From positions 1,488,001 through 1,552,000 of the forward strand of contig NZ_AP027291.1 of NCBI RefSeq assembly GCF_030295745.1: DNA of 64,000 bases, given 5' to 3'. Below the pieces are notes generated by a model. The model saw nothing but the letters and a program-made list of their open reading frames with translations, was not told the DNA's origin and made no database searches. A program made the position numbers and the translations under genes. Of this stretch, positions 1 through 7,793 are shown one piece after another (within the stretch, counting starts at the first letter, position 1; the number at the start of each line of letters is the position of its first letter). This DNA comes from Mycolicibacterium sp. TUM20985. GTDB taxonomy: Bacteria > Actinomycetota > Actinomycetes > Mycobacteriales > Mycobacteriaceae.

Positions 1-120
1 GTGCCACTGCAAGATCTCGTGGAGGACGATGCCGTCGACGAAGCCACCCAAACCCAACCCCAGCAACACGAAAGGCGCCTTCGAGGGAAGTGCGGCGCCG
101 CCATCTCGATCGAGGGTCAT
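1..120 (-). CDS. DUF2243 family membrane protein, N-terminal part only
   Basis: The minus strand opens with ATG at 118-120 and stays open to the window edge, giving 40 residues. They contain a hydrophobic segment followed by GGFVDGIVLHEILQWH, which is the hallmark first helix of DUF2243 membrane proteins, whose function is unknown. The rest of the gene lies before position 1. The start is supported only by frame and by the position of the motif. It is divergent from the next gene. Confidence 0.7.
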   Translation of the reverse strand, partial: MTLDRDGGAALPSKAPFVLLGLGLGGFVDGIVLHEILQWH

Positions 121-177
121 GAATGACACGTGCCCATGGGGCGATGGTTCATGCATCATCGGAGGCGATTTCGGCCG

Positions 178-843
178 ATGATGTTCCCCATGACCCAGCC
201 CTCGACCCGGATCAGCCGACTCAGCGAGAAGCAGGAGACCTCCCGCAATGCCCTCGAAGCGCTGCTCGACAGCACGCCGCTCGCCACGGTCGCGCTGATC
301 CGCGACGGCCACCCGCTGATCTTTCCGACCGGGTTCGCGCGGATTGGAGGCGATCTGGTGATCCACGGTTCGACCGGCTCGCCATGGCTGATGGCGTTGG
401 CAACGGGCCTCCCCGCGGCCGTGTCGGTGACCACCCTGGACGGCGTCGTCGTGGCGCGCAGCGGGTTCGAGTCGTCGTTCCGCTACCGCAGCGCGGCGAT
501 CTTCGGCTCGTTCGAGAAAGTGCCCGACGCCGACAAGGTAGCCCTCCTCGAGGTCCTGACCGATGCGTTCATCCCGGGTCGGGTGGCGGAGCTGCGGCCC
601 AGCAGCCGCAAGGAACTCGCGGCCACCCTCGCGCTGAAACTGCCCATCGGCGAGGACAATTGGTCGCTGAAGATCAGCGCAGGTTGGCCGGAGGACCCCG
701 AGGAGGATGTCGCGGGGGGTGCCTGGGCGGGCGTGGTGCCGATGTCGGTGACCTACGGAGACCCGGAGCCCGCACCCGATCTCACGGAGGGCATCCCGGT
801 GCCTGCGTCGGTGCGGGCGATGACCGAGCGGTCAGTCCAGTAG
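178..843 (+). CDS. FMN-binding-type pyridoxamine 5'-phosphate oxidase family protein
   Basis: About 221 residues. The N-terminal part (ALEALLDSTPLATVALIRDG, then HPLIFPTGFARIGGDLVIHG) has the split-barrel pattern of the NimA-like/pyridoxamine oxidase-related flavin-binding family, including a SPWLMAL stretch after the second strand set. Such proteins bind FMN or F420; the substrate cannot be told from sequence. ATG at 178 or 181 is preferred over upstream starts because GGAGG lies at 161-165 and the upstream residues are Arg/His/Met-rich and unlike the family. The last 12 bases overlap the convergent nitrilase gene. Confidence 0.7.
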   Translation: MMFPMTQPSTRISRLSEKQETSRNALEALLDSTPLATVALIRDGHPLIFPTGFARIGGDLVIHGSTGSPWLMALATGLPAAVSVTTLDGVVVARSGFESSFRYRSAAIFGSFEKVPDADKVALLEVLTDAFIPGRVAELRPSSRKELAATLALKLPIGEDNWSLKISAGWPEDPEEDVAGGAWAGVVPMSVTYGDPEPAPDLTEGIPVPASVRAMTERSVQ

Positions 844-1659
844 CGCGGTCCGCCGGTACAGGTCGGTGCGCCGGTCGCGGTGTACGTCGTTGTTCTCGTT
901 GAACTGCTTGATCCGTGATTGCTCGAGATCGACGTCGGCGGTGATGCGGCCCGCGGTGCCGTACTCGGCCATCGCCATCGGGTAACCGTCGGCATCGGTG
1001 ATTACGCTTCCACCGACCCAGTCCTGCCCCCGCTCCACACCGGTGCGATCGCACACGGCGATCGACATCCGATTCGTGCCCGCGCCGGCGAGTGCCCGCA
1101 CCTGCTCGGTCGGCCGCTCGCCGTCGGGGCGGGGCAGCAGCGGCCAGTTCACTGGGGCGCACAGCAGGTCCGCGCCGTCGAGCGCCACTGCCCGGACCCA
1201 TTCGGGGAATTCGATGTCGTAGCAGATCATCACGCCGACCCGGCCGTGCGCCGTGTCCACCAGCAGCGGCAGATCCTGACCGCGGTCGAACACCGCGTTC
1301 TCGAAGTCCCACAGGTGCGCCTTGCGGTACACGCCCCGCAACCCGGTGGGGTCGACGACGGCGGCGCTGTTGTAGACCTCGTCGCCCGCAGCCTCGGGGA
1401 AGCCGCCGACGATGGTCAGGTCGAAGGCCTCCGCCAGGTTGGCCCACTCGGTGATGGCAGGTCCGTCGCGGGTCTCGGCGAGCGACTCGAGTTCGGCGCG
1501 GTCGGCGAACACGTAACCCGACGTCGCCAGCTCCGGCAGCACGACGATCTGGGCGCCATCGCGGGCCGCAGCCTCGATCGCCGTCCTCGCGGTAGCCCGG
1601 TTGCCGGTGGTGTCACCGATCGTCAACGGGATCTGACAGCACGTCACGCGGGTGGGCAT
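832..1659 (-). CDS. carbon-nitrogen hydrolase (nitrilase superfamily)
   Basis: 275 residues. The catalytic triad is visible in order: Glu in [10 protein letters not shown], Lys in VYRKAHLWD and Cys in [12 protein letters not shown]. These are the Glu-Lys-Cys residues that hydrolyse amides or nitriles through a Cys thioester. The length fits single-domain aliphatic amidase/omega-amidase-like members; the substrate is not predictable. The start ATG (1657-1659) begins [12 protein letters not shown], the usual first beta strand. It is divergent from the Rrf2-type regulator, with about 60 bases between the two starts, so the regulator could act on it (inference). Confidence 0.85.
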   Translation of the reverse strand: MPTRVTCCQIPLTIGDTTGNRATARTAIEAAARDGAQIVVLPELATSGYVFADRAELESLAETRDGPAITEWANLAEAFDLTIVGGFPEAAGDEVYNSAAVVDPTGLRGVYRKAHLWDFENAVFDRGQDLPLLVDTAHGRVGVMICYDIEFPEWVRAVALDGADLLCAPVNWPLLPRPDGERPTEQVRALAGAGTNRMSIAVCDRTGVERGQDWVGGSVITDADGYPMAMAEYGTAGRITADVDLEQSRIKQFNENNDVHRDRRTDLYRRTALLD

Positions 1660-1719
1660 GCATCGATCGTGCACCACTTCGGCGGGGTCTGCAGTCGGGT
1701 CGATGGCATGATTCGCATC

Positions 1720-2190
1720 ATGCGGATGTCGGCCAAGGCGGAGTATGCCGTCCGGGCCATGGTGCAGCTGGCCACGGTGGCCGACGGCGAGCTCGTCAAG
1801 ACCGACGACCTGGCCAAGGCGCAGGGCATCCCGCCGCAGTTCCTCGTCGACATCCTGTCCGATCTGCGCACCGATCGGCTGGTGCGCAGTCACCGCGGTC
1901 GCGACGGTGGCTACGCGTTGGCCCGGCCCGCCGCCGGGATCAGCATCGCCGACGTGCTGCGCTGCATCGACGGTCCACTGGCCAGCGTCCGCGACATCGG
2001 CCTCGGCGACCTGCCGTACGCGGGCCCGACGGCCGCGCTGACCGACGTGTGGCGGGCGCTTCGCGCCAGCATGCGGTCGGTGCTGGAGGAGACCAGCCTG
2101 GCTGACGTCGCGACGGGTGACCTGCCGAACCACGTCGCCACGCTCGCGGGTGAGTACGTCGGCCAGGAGGAGGAGCGCGGCCACGCCTAG
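1720..2190 (+). CDS. Rrf2 family transcriptional regulator
   Basis: 156 residues. It begins [18 protein letters not shown], the standard Rrf2 N-terminus, followed by a winged helix ([18 protein letters not shown]) and the wing [12 protein letters not shown]. The three-cysteine cluster that binds Fe-S in IscR/NsrR is missing: only one Cys is present (LRCIDG). It is therefore probably an Fe-S-free member of the CymR/YwnA type. In-frame ATGs also occur at 1708 and 1726; 1720 gives the canonical family start. It is divergent from the nitrilase gene. Confidence 0.85.
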   Translation: MRMSAKAEYAVRAMVQLATVADGELVKTDDLAKAQGIPPQFLVDILSDLRTDRLVRSHRGRDGGYALARPAAGISIADVLRCIDGPLASVRDIGLGDLPYAGPTAALTDVWRALRASMRSVLEETSLADVATGDLPNHVATLAGEYVGQEEERGHA

Positions 2191-2206
2191 CGCATTGCCG
2201 TCCTTC

Positions 2207-2266
2207 CGCGAGCGTGCGCGTCTGCAGGCGACATGCCGCGTGAATACGACACTTCGCGCACGCTCG
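2207..2266. repeat. intergenic inverted-repeat element, copy 1
   Basis: CGCGAGCGTGCGCG at 2207-2220 is answered by CGCGCACGCTCG at 2255-2266, a long imperfect palindrome of about 60 bp between two convergent genes. A second, diverged copy lies at 9157-9219 with the same outer arms and length. It may serve as a bidirectional terminator for the Rrf2 and TetR genes; that role is inference. Confidence 0.7.
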
Positions 2267-2273
2267 GTGTGAG

Positions 2274-2897
2274 CTACCGGGAGCGCGCCGCAATGCCGGC
2301 GATCAGCATCTGCAGACCCCGGTCGAAGTCGTCCTCGACCGTGGTGGCCATCGCCACCTTGGAGAGCTGTTCGACGTGGGGGAACTCGGAGCCGGCCACT
2401 GCGCCGATGGTCGCGGCCGCTTCTGAGGCGCCACCTGTCAGTGGCCCGGCGAGCTCGGCCTGAGCCGACCCGATCACCAGGGCGAAGACGGCGTGGAATG
2501 CGGCGAGACGGTCGCGGTCCGTCAGGTCGGCGCGCCCGAGGACGACGACGAGGGCGTCGACGATGGCGAAGCCGGTCGCCGACGCCATGCGACGGGTCAG
2601 CACCAGGGGGATGGCGGCGCGATGGGCGCGCACGCCGCGCCACATTTCGGTGGCGATGGCGTGGAGGTCATGGCGCCAGTCCTGGCCCGGCGGCGGCACC
2701 GACACCGCGGCGACGACCGCGGCGACGACGAGTTCCTCTAGTGCTTCCTTGCTCGTCACGTAGTTGTACATCGTCATCGGACCGGTCCCGAGCGCACTGG
2801 CCAAGGACCGCATGCTGAGCGCACTCAGGCCGGACTCGTCGACGATTTGTAATGCTGCCGAGGCTATTTCGTCCCTGGTGAACCGTGCCCGCACCAT
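2274..2897 (-). CDS. TetR family transcriptional regulator
   Basis: 207 residues. The N-terminal HTH reads FTRDEIASAALQIVDESGLS, then MRSLASALGTGPMTMYNYV, the TetR recognition helix pattern. The C-terminal part is helical and of the TetR_C type, ligand unknown. It is divergent from the alpha/beta hydrolase gene at 2997, and the 99-base intergenic region holds two near-identical sites (2931-2945, 2966-2980). It therefore most likely represses that gene, the DinB-type gene behind it and itself. Confidence 0.85.
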   Translation of the reverse strand: MVRARFTRDEIASAALQIVDESGLSALSMRSLASALGTGPMTMYNYVTSKEALEELVVAAVVAAVSVPPPGQDWRHDLHAIATEMWRGVRAHRAAIPLVLTRRMASATGFAIVDALVVVLGRADLTDRDRLAAFHAVFALVIGSAQAELAGPLTGGASEAAATIGAVAGSEFPHVEQLSKVAMATTVEDDFDRGLQMLIAGIAARSR

Positions 2898-2927
2898 CGC
2901 CTGACTCCTGCCGCGCCGTCGAAACGC

Positions 2928-2993
2928 TTGACACGTACACCGTACCTAACGCATGATGCGAAGCAACACGTACAGCGTACTTATCGAGGAGGG
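2928..2993 (+). promoter_or_regulatory. promoter and paired TetR-type operator for the hydrolase gene
   Basis: TTGACA at 2928-2933 is a consensus -35 box; a weak -10 (CATGAT, 2952-2957) follows 18 bases later. Two 15-base sites, ACACGTACACCGTAC (2931-2945) and ACACGTACAGCGTAC (2966-2980), differ by one base and each holds GTAC-3-GTAC. The first overlaps the -35 box. GAGGAGGG at 2986-2993 is the ribosome binding site. Binding by the adjacent TetR protein is inferred. Confidence 0.55.
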
Positions 2994-2996
2994 TCG

Positions 2997-3911
2997 ATGA
3001 TGATCGACGACATCGCCGAGATTCCTACCGAGCGCGTCGACTTCGTGTCCGGGGGGACGCGGTGTGCCGCCTGGCTGACCCTGCCGCCCGGCGCCGGCTC
3101 TCATCCCGCGGTGGTGCTGGCGCACGGACTCGGCGCCACCCACGACATGCTGCTGACGCAGTACGAGCAACACTTTGCGGCCGCCGGCATTGCTACGCTG
3201 GCATTCGACTACCGACACACCGGAGCTTCCGGTGGGGAACCGCGACAACGGATTTCGCTGGCAAGGCAACGCCAGGACGTCATGGCCGCGCTGACCTACG
3301 CGATGACACGGAAGGACGTCGATCCGGGCCGCGTCGGGCTGTGGGGCACCAGCCTCGGTGCCATGAACGTGATCCGGGCGGCAGCTGGACGATCCGACGT
3401 CGCGGCCGCAGTAGTGCAGTGCCCGATCGTGCACGGGCCTGGCGCGGCGCGCAGTCTGGGGTTGCGGGGGCCCCTGAGGCTGACGCCTGCGATCGTCGAC
3501 GACGCCGTTGGTGGGCTACTCCGCCGCGGTCGCCGCTATGTGCCGATCGTGGGACCGCAGGGAAGCGTCGCCATGGTGACGGCGTCGGGCGCGCTGGACG
3601 GATGGAACTCCACCGTGCCGCCAGGAGGCACGTTCGACAACCGCATCGCGGCGGCGGACGCGGTCGCCATGATCGCCACGTCGGCGCTTCGAGACGCCCG
3701 CCGCGTCAGCGCTCCGCTGTTGGTCTGCGTGTGCGACCGCGAGAATCTGATCGACCCGCGGTACGCGGAACTGGTCGCCGAGCGGGCGCCACGCGGCCTC
3801 GCGAGGCACTACGACTCCGACCACTTCACGATCTACCATCCACCGCTGCTCGGCAGGGTGCTCATCGATCAGACCGCATTCTTCGTGGAACATCTCGATG
3901 TCGACGCGTGA
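2997..3911 (+). CDS. alpha/beta hydrolase
   Basis: 304 residues. Alpha/beta-hydrolase fold: VVLAHGLGATHDM supplies the oxyanion HG motif, VGLWGTSLGA carries the nucleophile Ser (G-T-S-L-G), and a Cys/Asp-rich strand (LLVCVCDRENLI) plus YDSDHFTIY near the end supply the Asp and His. It resembles the dienelactone hydrolase/X-Pro peptidase-like group; substrate unknown. A strong SD (GAGGAGGG) precedes ATG at 2997 and 3000; either may be used. Its 3' end overlaps the next gene by 14 bases, suggesting co-translation. Confidence 0.8.
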   Translation: MMIDDIAEIPTERVDFVSGGTRCAAWLTLPPGAGSHPAVVLAHGLGATHDMLLTQYEQHFAAAGIATLAFDYRHTGASGGEPRQRISLARQRQDVMAALTYAMTRKDVDPGRVGLWGTSLGAMNVIRAAAGRSDVAAAVVQCPIVHGPGAARSLGLRGPLRLTPAIVDDAVGGLLRRGRRYVPIVGPQGSVAMVTASGALDGWNSTVPPGGTFDNRIAAADAVAMIATSALRDARRVSAPLLVCVCDRENLIDPRYAELVAERAPRGLARHYDSDHFTIYHPPLLGRVLIDQTAFFVEHLDVDA

Positions 3912-4554
3912 ACGCCTGCGGGCCAACGACGTTCGCTTCCTAGCGGTCGCCGCGACGCTGCGGCCCGACGAGTGGGCGGCGCAGAGCCTCTGCACCGATT
4001 GGACCAACCGCGAGATTCTGGCCCACCTCGTCGTCGGCTACAGCTGTGCCATCGGTGCGTTCGCCGCCGAGATGGGTCGTCACCGCGGCGCGTTCAACCC
4101 GGCCAACGCCGCGCTGGCACGCGAGAAGGGGTCGTCGCGCACCCCCGCCGAACTGCTGGCCGACTTTGCGGGGTTCGTCGAGCGCCCTGAGGGCATCGGC
4201 CGGTACTTCCCGCGTCGGCTGTTGCTCGGCGACCACGTCACCCACGAGCTCGACATCGTGATGGCAGTCGACCGCGAGCCCGTCATCGCCACCGATGCGC
4301 TCGTCGACGTGCTGAGGACGCAGGTGACGGTGCCCAACCCGTTCGTGCCCGCGTTCGCCAACAGCCTCGGACTGCACCTCGTCGCCACCGACGCCGAGTG
4401 GACGCACGGCACCGGGCCCGTCGTCGAAGGCCGGGCTGCTGACCTGGTGTCCGTGCTGGGCAACCGGCCGAGGGCGCTAGGCGCCCTGCGCGGCGACGGC
4501 GTCGCGAGGTTGGCGGCGCGGGTGCTCAGCCGCCAAACCCGTACGGCCGGCTGA
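3898..4554 (+). CDS. maleylpyruvate isomerase/DinB-like mycothiol-dependent protein
   Basis: 218 residues. SLCTDWTNREILAHLVVGY at residues 27-45 and LLGDHVTHELDIVMAV near residue 115 match the metal-binding His pattern of the MDMPI N-terminal/DinB-like four-helix family, which in actinobacteria often uses mycothiol as thiol cofactor. The C-terminal third (VEGRAADLVSVLGNRP) matches the usual small C-terminal domain. Substrate unknown. The start overlaps the hydrolase gene by 14 bases, so the two are probably co-regulated by the upstream TetR protein. Confidence 0.75.
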   Translation: MSTRERLRANDVRFLAVAATLRPDEWAAQSLCTDWTNREILAHLVVGYSCAIGAFAAEMGRHRGAFNPANAALAREKGSSRTPAELLADFAGFVERPEGIGRYFPRRLLLGDHVTHELDIVMAVDREPVIATDALVDVLRTQVTVPNPFVPAFANSLGLHLVATDAEWTHGTGPVVEGRAADLVSVLGNRPRALGALRGDGVARLAARVLSRQTRTAG

Positions 4555-4712
4555 TGATCGCGAGGTAGTGGCGGAAGTGAGGCTGACACCGTGCTAAGGC
4601 GTGACTGCTCCTCGCGGATCTTAGCGGCCACGATGGTGTGATTGAAACTGATGACCATCTCGACGACCGAACCACCTTGGGCGCGGCCGGCACGGCGTTG
4701 CAGGATGTAGCG

Positions 4713-5726
4713 ATGAGTTTCGACATGCGCTCGCTCGACACGCCACTGATCGTCGCGCCAATGGCAGGCGGCGCGACGACGCCGGAGCTCGCCGCGGCCG
4801 GTTCCAACGCGGGCGGCCTCGGCTTCTTGGCCGCCGGCTATCTGACGTCCGAGCTTTTCGCCGAACGCATCACCGCGGCGCGCGGGCTGACGACGGGTCC
4901 ACTGGGCGTGAACCTCTTCGTCGTCCGGTCGAGTGCGGCCCAGCCCGACGCGATCCGCCGGTATGCGATCGCCCTGGCCGACGAGTCCGAACGCTACGGT
5001 GCCCAACTCGGGGAACCGCGTTACGACGACGACCACTGGGCCGCGAAACTCGCCGTCGTGATGGACCTCAAACCCGAGGTGGTGTCCTTCACCTTCGGTC
5101 TGCCGACCGCGGACGAATGTCAGCGACTCAGCGGCGGCGGCATCACGACGGTCGCCACGGTCACCACGCTGGCCGAGGCTGAGACCGCCGTCGCGCGCGG
5201 CGTGGATGCCGTTGCCGTCCAGGGCCCGGCGGCGGGTGGGCACCGCGGCACGCTCGACCCGGCGGCCGCCCCGCCGACCCAGCCGCTGGATCAGTTGCTG
5301 CGCGCCACGACGACCGCACTCGACGTCCCGGTGATCGCCGCCGGCGGGCTGATGACGGCCGCCGACGTCGCCGACGTCCTGGTCTCCGGCGCGGTAGCTG
5401 CCCAACTGGGCACCGCGTTCCTGCTGGCGGACGAGGCGGGCAGCAGTCCGGTGCACCGCGCCGCGTTGCGCGACCCGCAGTTCACCGAGACCGCCGTGAC
5501 CCGATGCTTCTCCGGCCGGTATGCCCGCGGCCTGCGCAACCGGTTCATCGACGACCACGACGCGCAGGCACCCCTGGGCTACCCCGAGATCCACTACATG
5601 ACGAGCCCCGTGCGGGCCGCGGCCGTCAAGGCGGGCGACCCGCATGGCGTAAACGTGTGGGCGGGCAAAGGATTTCGGAAGGCCACCGAGGGTTCCGTCG
5701 CGGACATCATGGCATCGCTGGTCTGA
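4713..5726 (+). CDS. nitronate monooxygenase (2-nitropropane dioxygenase family)
   Basis: 337 residues, TIM-barrel FMN enzyme. PLIVAPMAGGATTPELAAA near the N-terminus, GVNLFV, then GPAAGGHRGT with the catalytic-type His, VIAAGGLMTAADVADVL and the phosphate-binding AAQLGTAFLLADEA are all family signatures. It oxidises nitronates or related compounds with FMN and O2; the native substrate may be different in this clade. ATG 4713 was chosen because the barrel begins shortly after it; the longer upstream reading has no family similarity. Confidence 0.85.
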   Translation: MSFDMRSLDTPLIVAPMAGGATTPELAAAGSNAGGLGFLAAGYLTSELFAERITAARGLTTGPLGVNLFVVRSSAAQPDAIRRYAIALADESERYGAQLGEPRYDDDHWAAKLAVVMDLKPEVVSFTFGLPTADECQRLSGGGITTVATVTTLAEAETAVARGVDAVAVQGPAAGGHRGTLDPAAAPPTQPLDQLLRATTTALDVPVIAAGGLMTAADVADVLVSGAVAAQLGTAFLLADEAGSSPVHRAALRDPQFTETAVTRCFSGRYARGLRNRFIDDHDAQAPLGYPEIHYMTSPVRAAAVKAGDPHGVNVWAGKGFRKATEGSVADIMASLV

Positions 5727-5877
5727 CCACGATCCAAAAGCCGTCAGCCTCAACGTCATTCGGGGGATATCCCCCACGAAGGTCGTAGGAAAGCGCCATG
5801 CCCAGCTGGCCCGACCGTCAATAGCGTTGGGGGCGTGCGGGAGCGACGGGCTCCCCGTGACGCTGGGAGATCCACCC

Positions 5878-6171
5878 ATGAAGCAGTTCGCATTACCAAT
5901 CATCGCCGGCTTGACCGCCGCGGCGTTCGCCTTCGGCTCAGCAGCCAATGCCGCGCCTACCGAACCGTCACCGGCCGCCGACACGGTGAAGTCCTTGGCG
6001 GCCGACGGTTACCACGTCATCGTCACTAGGACTGGCGCAGGGGAACTTTCGGCCTGTTCGGTCACGTCCGTCCGAACGGGTCAGACGTTCTCCACCGTGG
6101 ACTCGCGCGGAGGCTCGTCACCTGCCGTCACCGTCGTCTCGAAGACGATGCGGGTAGACCTAGCCTGCTGA
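5878..6171 (+). CDS. small secreted protein, function unknown
   Basis: 97 residues. ATG 5878 is preceded by GGGAGA (about 5865). Residues 1-24 (MKQFALPIIAGLTAAAFAFG, ending SAANAAP) form a classical Sec signal peptide with an Ala-rich cleavage site. The mature part has two Cys (SACSV and the C-terminal Cys), compatible with one disulfide. Many mycobacterial small exported proteins look like this; no function is recognised. Confidence 0.7.
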   Translation: MKQFALPIIAGLTAAAFAFGSAANAAPTEPSPAADTVKSLAADGYHVIVTRTGAGELSACSVTSVRTGQTFSTVDSRGGSSPAVTVVSKTMRVDLAC

Positions 6172-6228
6172 GCGCATGCAGTGGCGGACGGGCCGACCGG
6201 CCCGTCCGCCACGACGGCATGCGTCCGG

Positions 6229-7131
6229 TCAGCCGCGGCTGAGGCCGTTCACCGTGACGTCGCCGGTGTCGGATCGAACCGTCACCGTGGCGGCTGCCCG
6301 GGCCGGGTCGTTGGTCCTGGGCACCTCAACCTGGGTCGAGCCGCCGGATGCGTTGACCAGATACGGGCCGGGCCGAGGCAGCGACATCGCGACGTCGCCG
6401 TCGCGGGTGGTCACGTCGACCCTCCGCGGAGCCGCATCCCGGAATTCGGCGTCGACGTCCCCGTCGGACGAATCGACCACGAACGACTCGGTCACGGACG
6501 TGGGTTCGCGGGTCGAGACATCGCCGTCCTCGGTGCGGATCTGGACACGACGAGCCCCACCACCGAGCAGGACGTCACCGTGAGCGCTGTCGACCACTAG
6601 TTCGTCCACGTCGGTCTGGGTGAACACCATGCCGCGCTGCTGTCGGACGGTGATCGACATGCGACGAGCCAGTTCGGGCGGCAGGATCACGTTCACCTCG
6701 CCTGCGCTGTCCCAGTCGCCCAGTGGCGATCTCGCCCAGCCGGTGAAGGGGGATGGGGCGCCATCGACCACCAGCCGGGCGGTGCCCGCCTCGTCGGTGA
6801 GGGTGAGGTTGTGATCCCCCGCGCGGGACGAGTTGAGCAGCCGCATCCTCACCCTTGGTTCGCCGCCATCCCGATCGGCGGTGATGCGTACCGCGGCGGG
6901 GACGTCGCCGATGTCGATGACCAGCGCCTTGGTGTCGGCGGGAAGGGCCTTCTCGTCGGCCACCACGCGCAGCGTGCTCAGGCCCCAGGACGTAACCCCG
7001 AGTGCAACGACGGTGCTGATGACCACCGCGGCGGCGGCGATGACGAGGAGGACCCGCACGGCGGTGCGGTTGCCCGGAGTGAGTGGCGGGGGAGAAGCGG
7101 GCGCGGGTGGCGGAGGAGCAATGGTCGTCAT
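6229..7131 (-). CDS. membrane-anchored DUF4097-type beta-repeat protein
   Basis: 300 residues. A Pro-rich cytoplasmic N-terminus is followed by one transmembrane helix (about residues 24-48), then an extracytoplasmic region of short beta repeats with GDV turns (DSAHGDVLLGG, TEDGDVSTRE, SSDGDVDAEF, TRDGDVAMSL, SDTGDVTVNG), typical of DUF4097. Such proteins accompany envelope-stress two-component systems. The gene lies 17 bases downstream of the response regulator in the same operon. AAGGAC lies before the ATG. Confidence 0.75.
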   Translation of the reverse strand: MTTIAPPPPAPASPPPLTPGNRTAVRVLLVIAAAAVVISTVVALGVTSWGLSTLRVVADEKALPADTKALVIDIGDVPAAVRITADRDGGEPRVRMRLLNSSRAGDHNLTLTDEAGTARLVVDGAPSPFTGWARSPLGDWDSAGEVNVILPPELARRMSITVRQQRGMVFTQTDVDELVVDSAHGDVLLGGGARRVQIRTEDGDVSTREPTSVTESFVVDSSDGDVDAEFRDAAPRRVDVTTRDGDVAMSLPRPGPYLVNASGGSTQVEVPRTNDPARAAATVTVRSDTGDVTVNGLSRG

Positions 7132-7148
7132 GGTGAAAGTCCTTTGGT

Positions 7149-7793
7149 TCAGGATTCGAGGTAACGGAGGACGGCGAGGACGCGGCGGTTCTCGCTGGTG
7201 TCGGGAGCCAGGCCCAGCTTCGCGAAGATCGAGGCGATGTGCTTCTCGGCCGAACCGACCGAAACGTGCAGCGCGCCGGCGATTGCGGAGTTCGCCCGGC
7301 CTTCGGCCATCAGCTGAAGTACTTCGAGCTCGCGGGCGGTGAGCGCGTCGAGCGTGGAGCGTTGCCGCGAGCGGACGAGGATTTGTGACACCACCTCCGG
7401 GTCGAGCACGGTGCCGCCCCCGCCCACGACGGCGACCGCGTCGAGGAACGACGGCACGTCGGCGACGCGGTCCTTCAGCAGGTAGCCGAATCCCTTGGTG
7501 TCCGAGGCGATCAAATCTGCCGCATACCGTTCCTCCACGTAGTGCGACAGCACGAGCACCGGTGATTCCGGATTCTGGCTGCGGAGCAGTGCCGCAGCCC
7601 GAATCCCCTCGTCGGTGAACGTCGGCGGCATCCGGACGTCCAGGATGGCCAGGTCGGGCGCCAGTTCTCGCACGAGGCGCAACAGGTCGGTGGCGTCGGA
7701 GACACCTGCCACCACCTGGTGGCCCGCGTCGTTCAGGATCCGCTCGATACCCGCCCGCAGGAGCGCGGAGTCCTCCGCGATCACGATCCGCAT
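7149..7793 (-). CDS. NarL/LuxR-type response regulator
   Basis: 214 residues. Receiver domain with the acidic pair in MRIVIAEDS, phospho-acceptor Asp in LAILDVRMPP (about residue 52), Ser in VLVLSHY and Lys in GYLLKDRV. C-terminal LuxR HTH: LTARELEVLQLMAEGRANSA, then VGSAEKHIASIFAKLGL. Its start overlaps the end of the histidine kinase gene by 13 bases, so the pair is translationally coupled. Confidence 0.92.
   Translation of the reverse strand: MRIVIAEDSALLRAGIERILNDAGHQVVAGVSDATDLLRLVRELAPDLAILDVRMPPTFTDEGIRAAALLRSQNPESPVLVLSHYVEERYAADLIASDTKGFGYLLKDRVADVPSFLDAVAVVGGGGTVLDPEVVSQILVRSRQRSTLDALTARELEVLQLMAEGRANSAIAGALHVSVGSAEKHIASIFAKLGLAPDTSENRRVLAVLRYLES

Noticed and set aside
832..2643. 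Long minus-strand open frame of about 600 codons covering the nitrilase, Rrf2 and part of the TetR gene
   Set aside because: Only its last 275 codons (nitrilase) show a family pattern; the rest is antisense to well-supported genes in GC-rich DNA.
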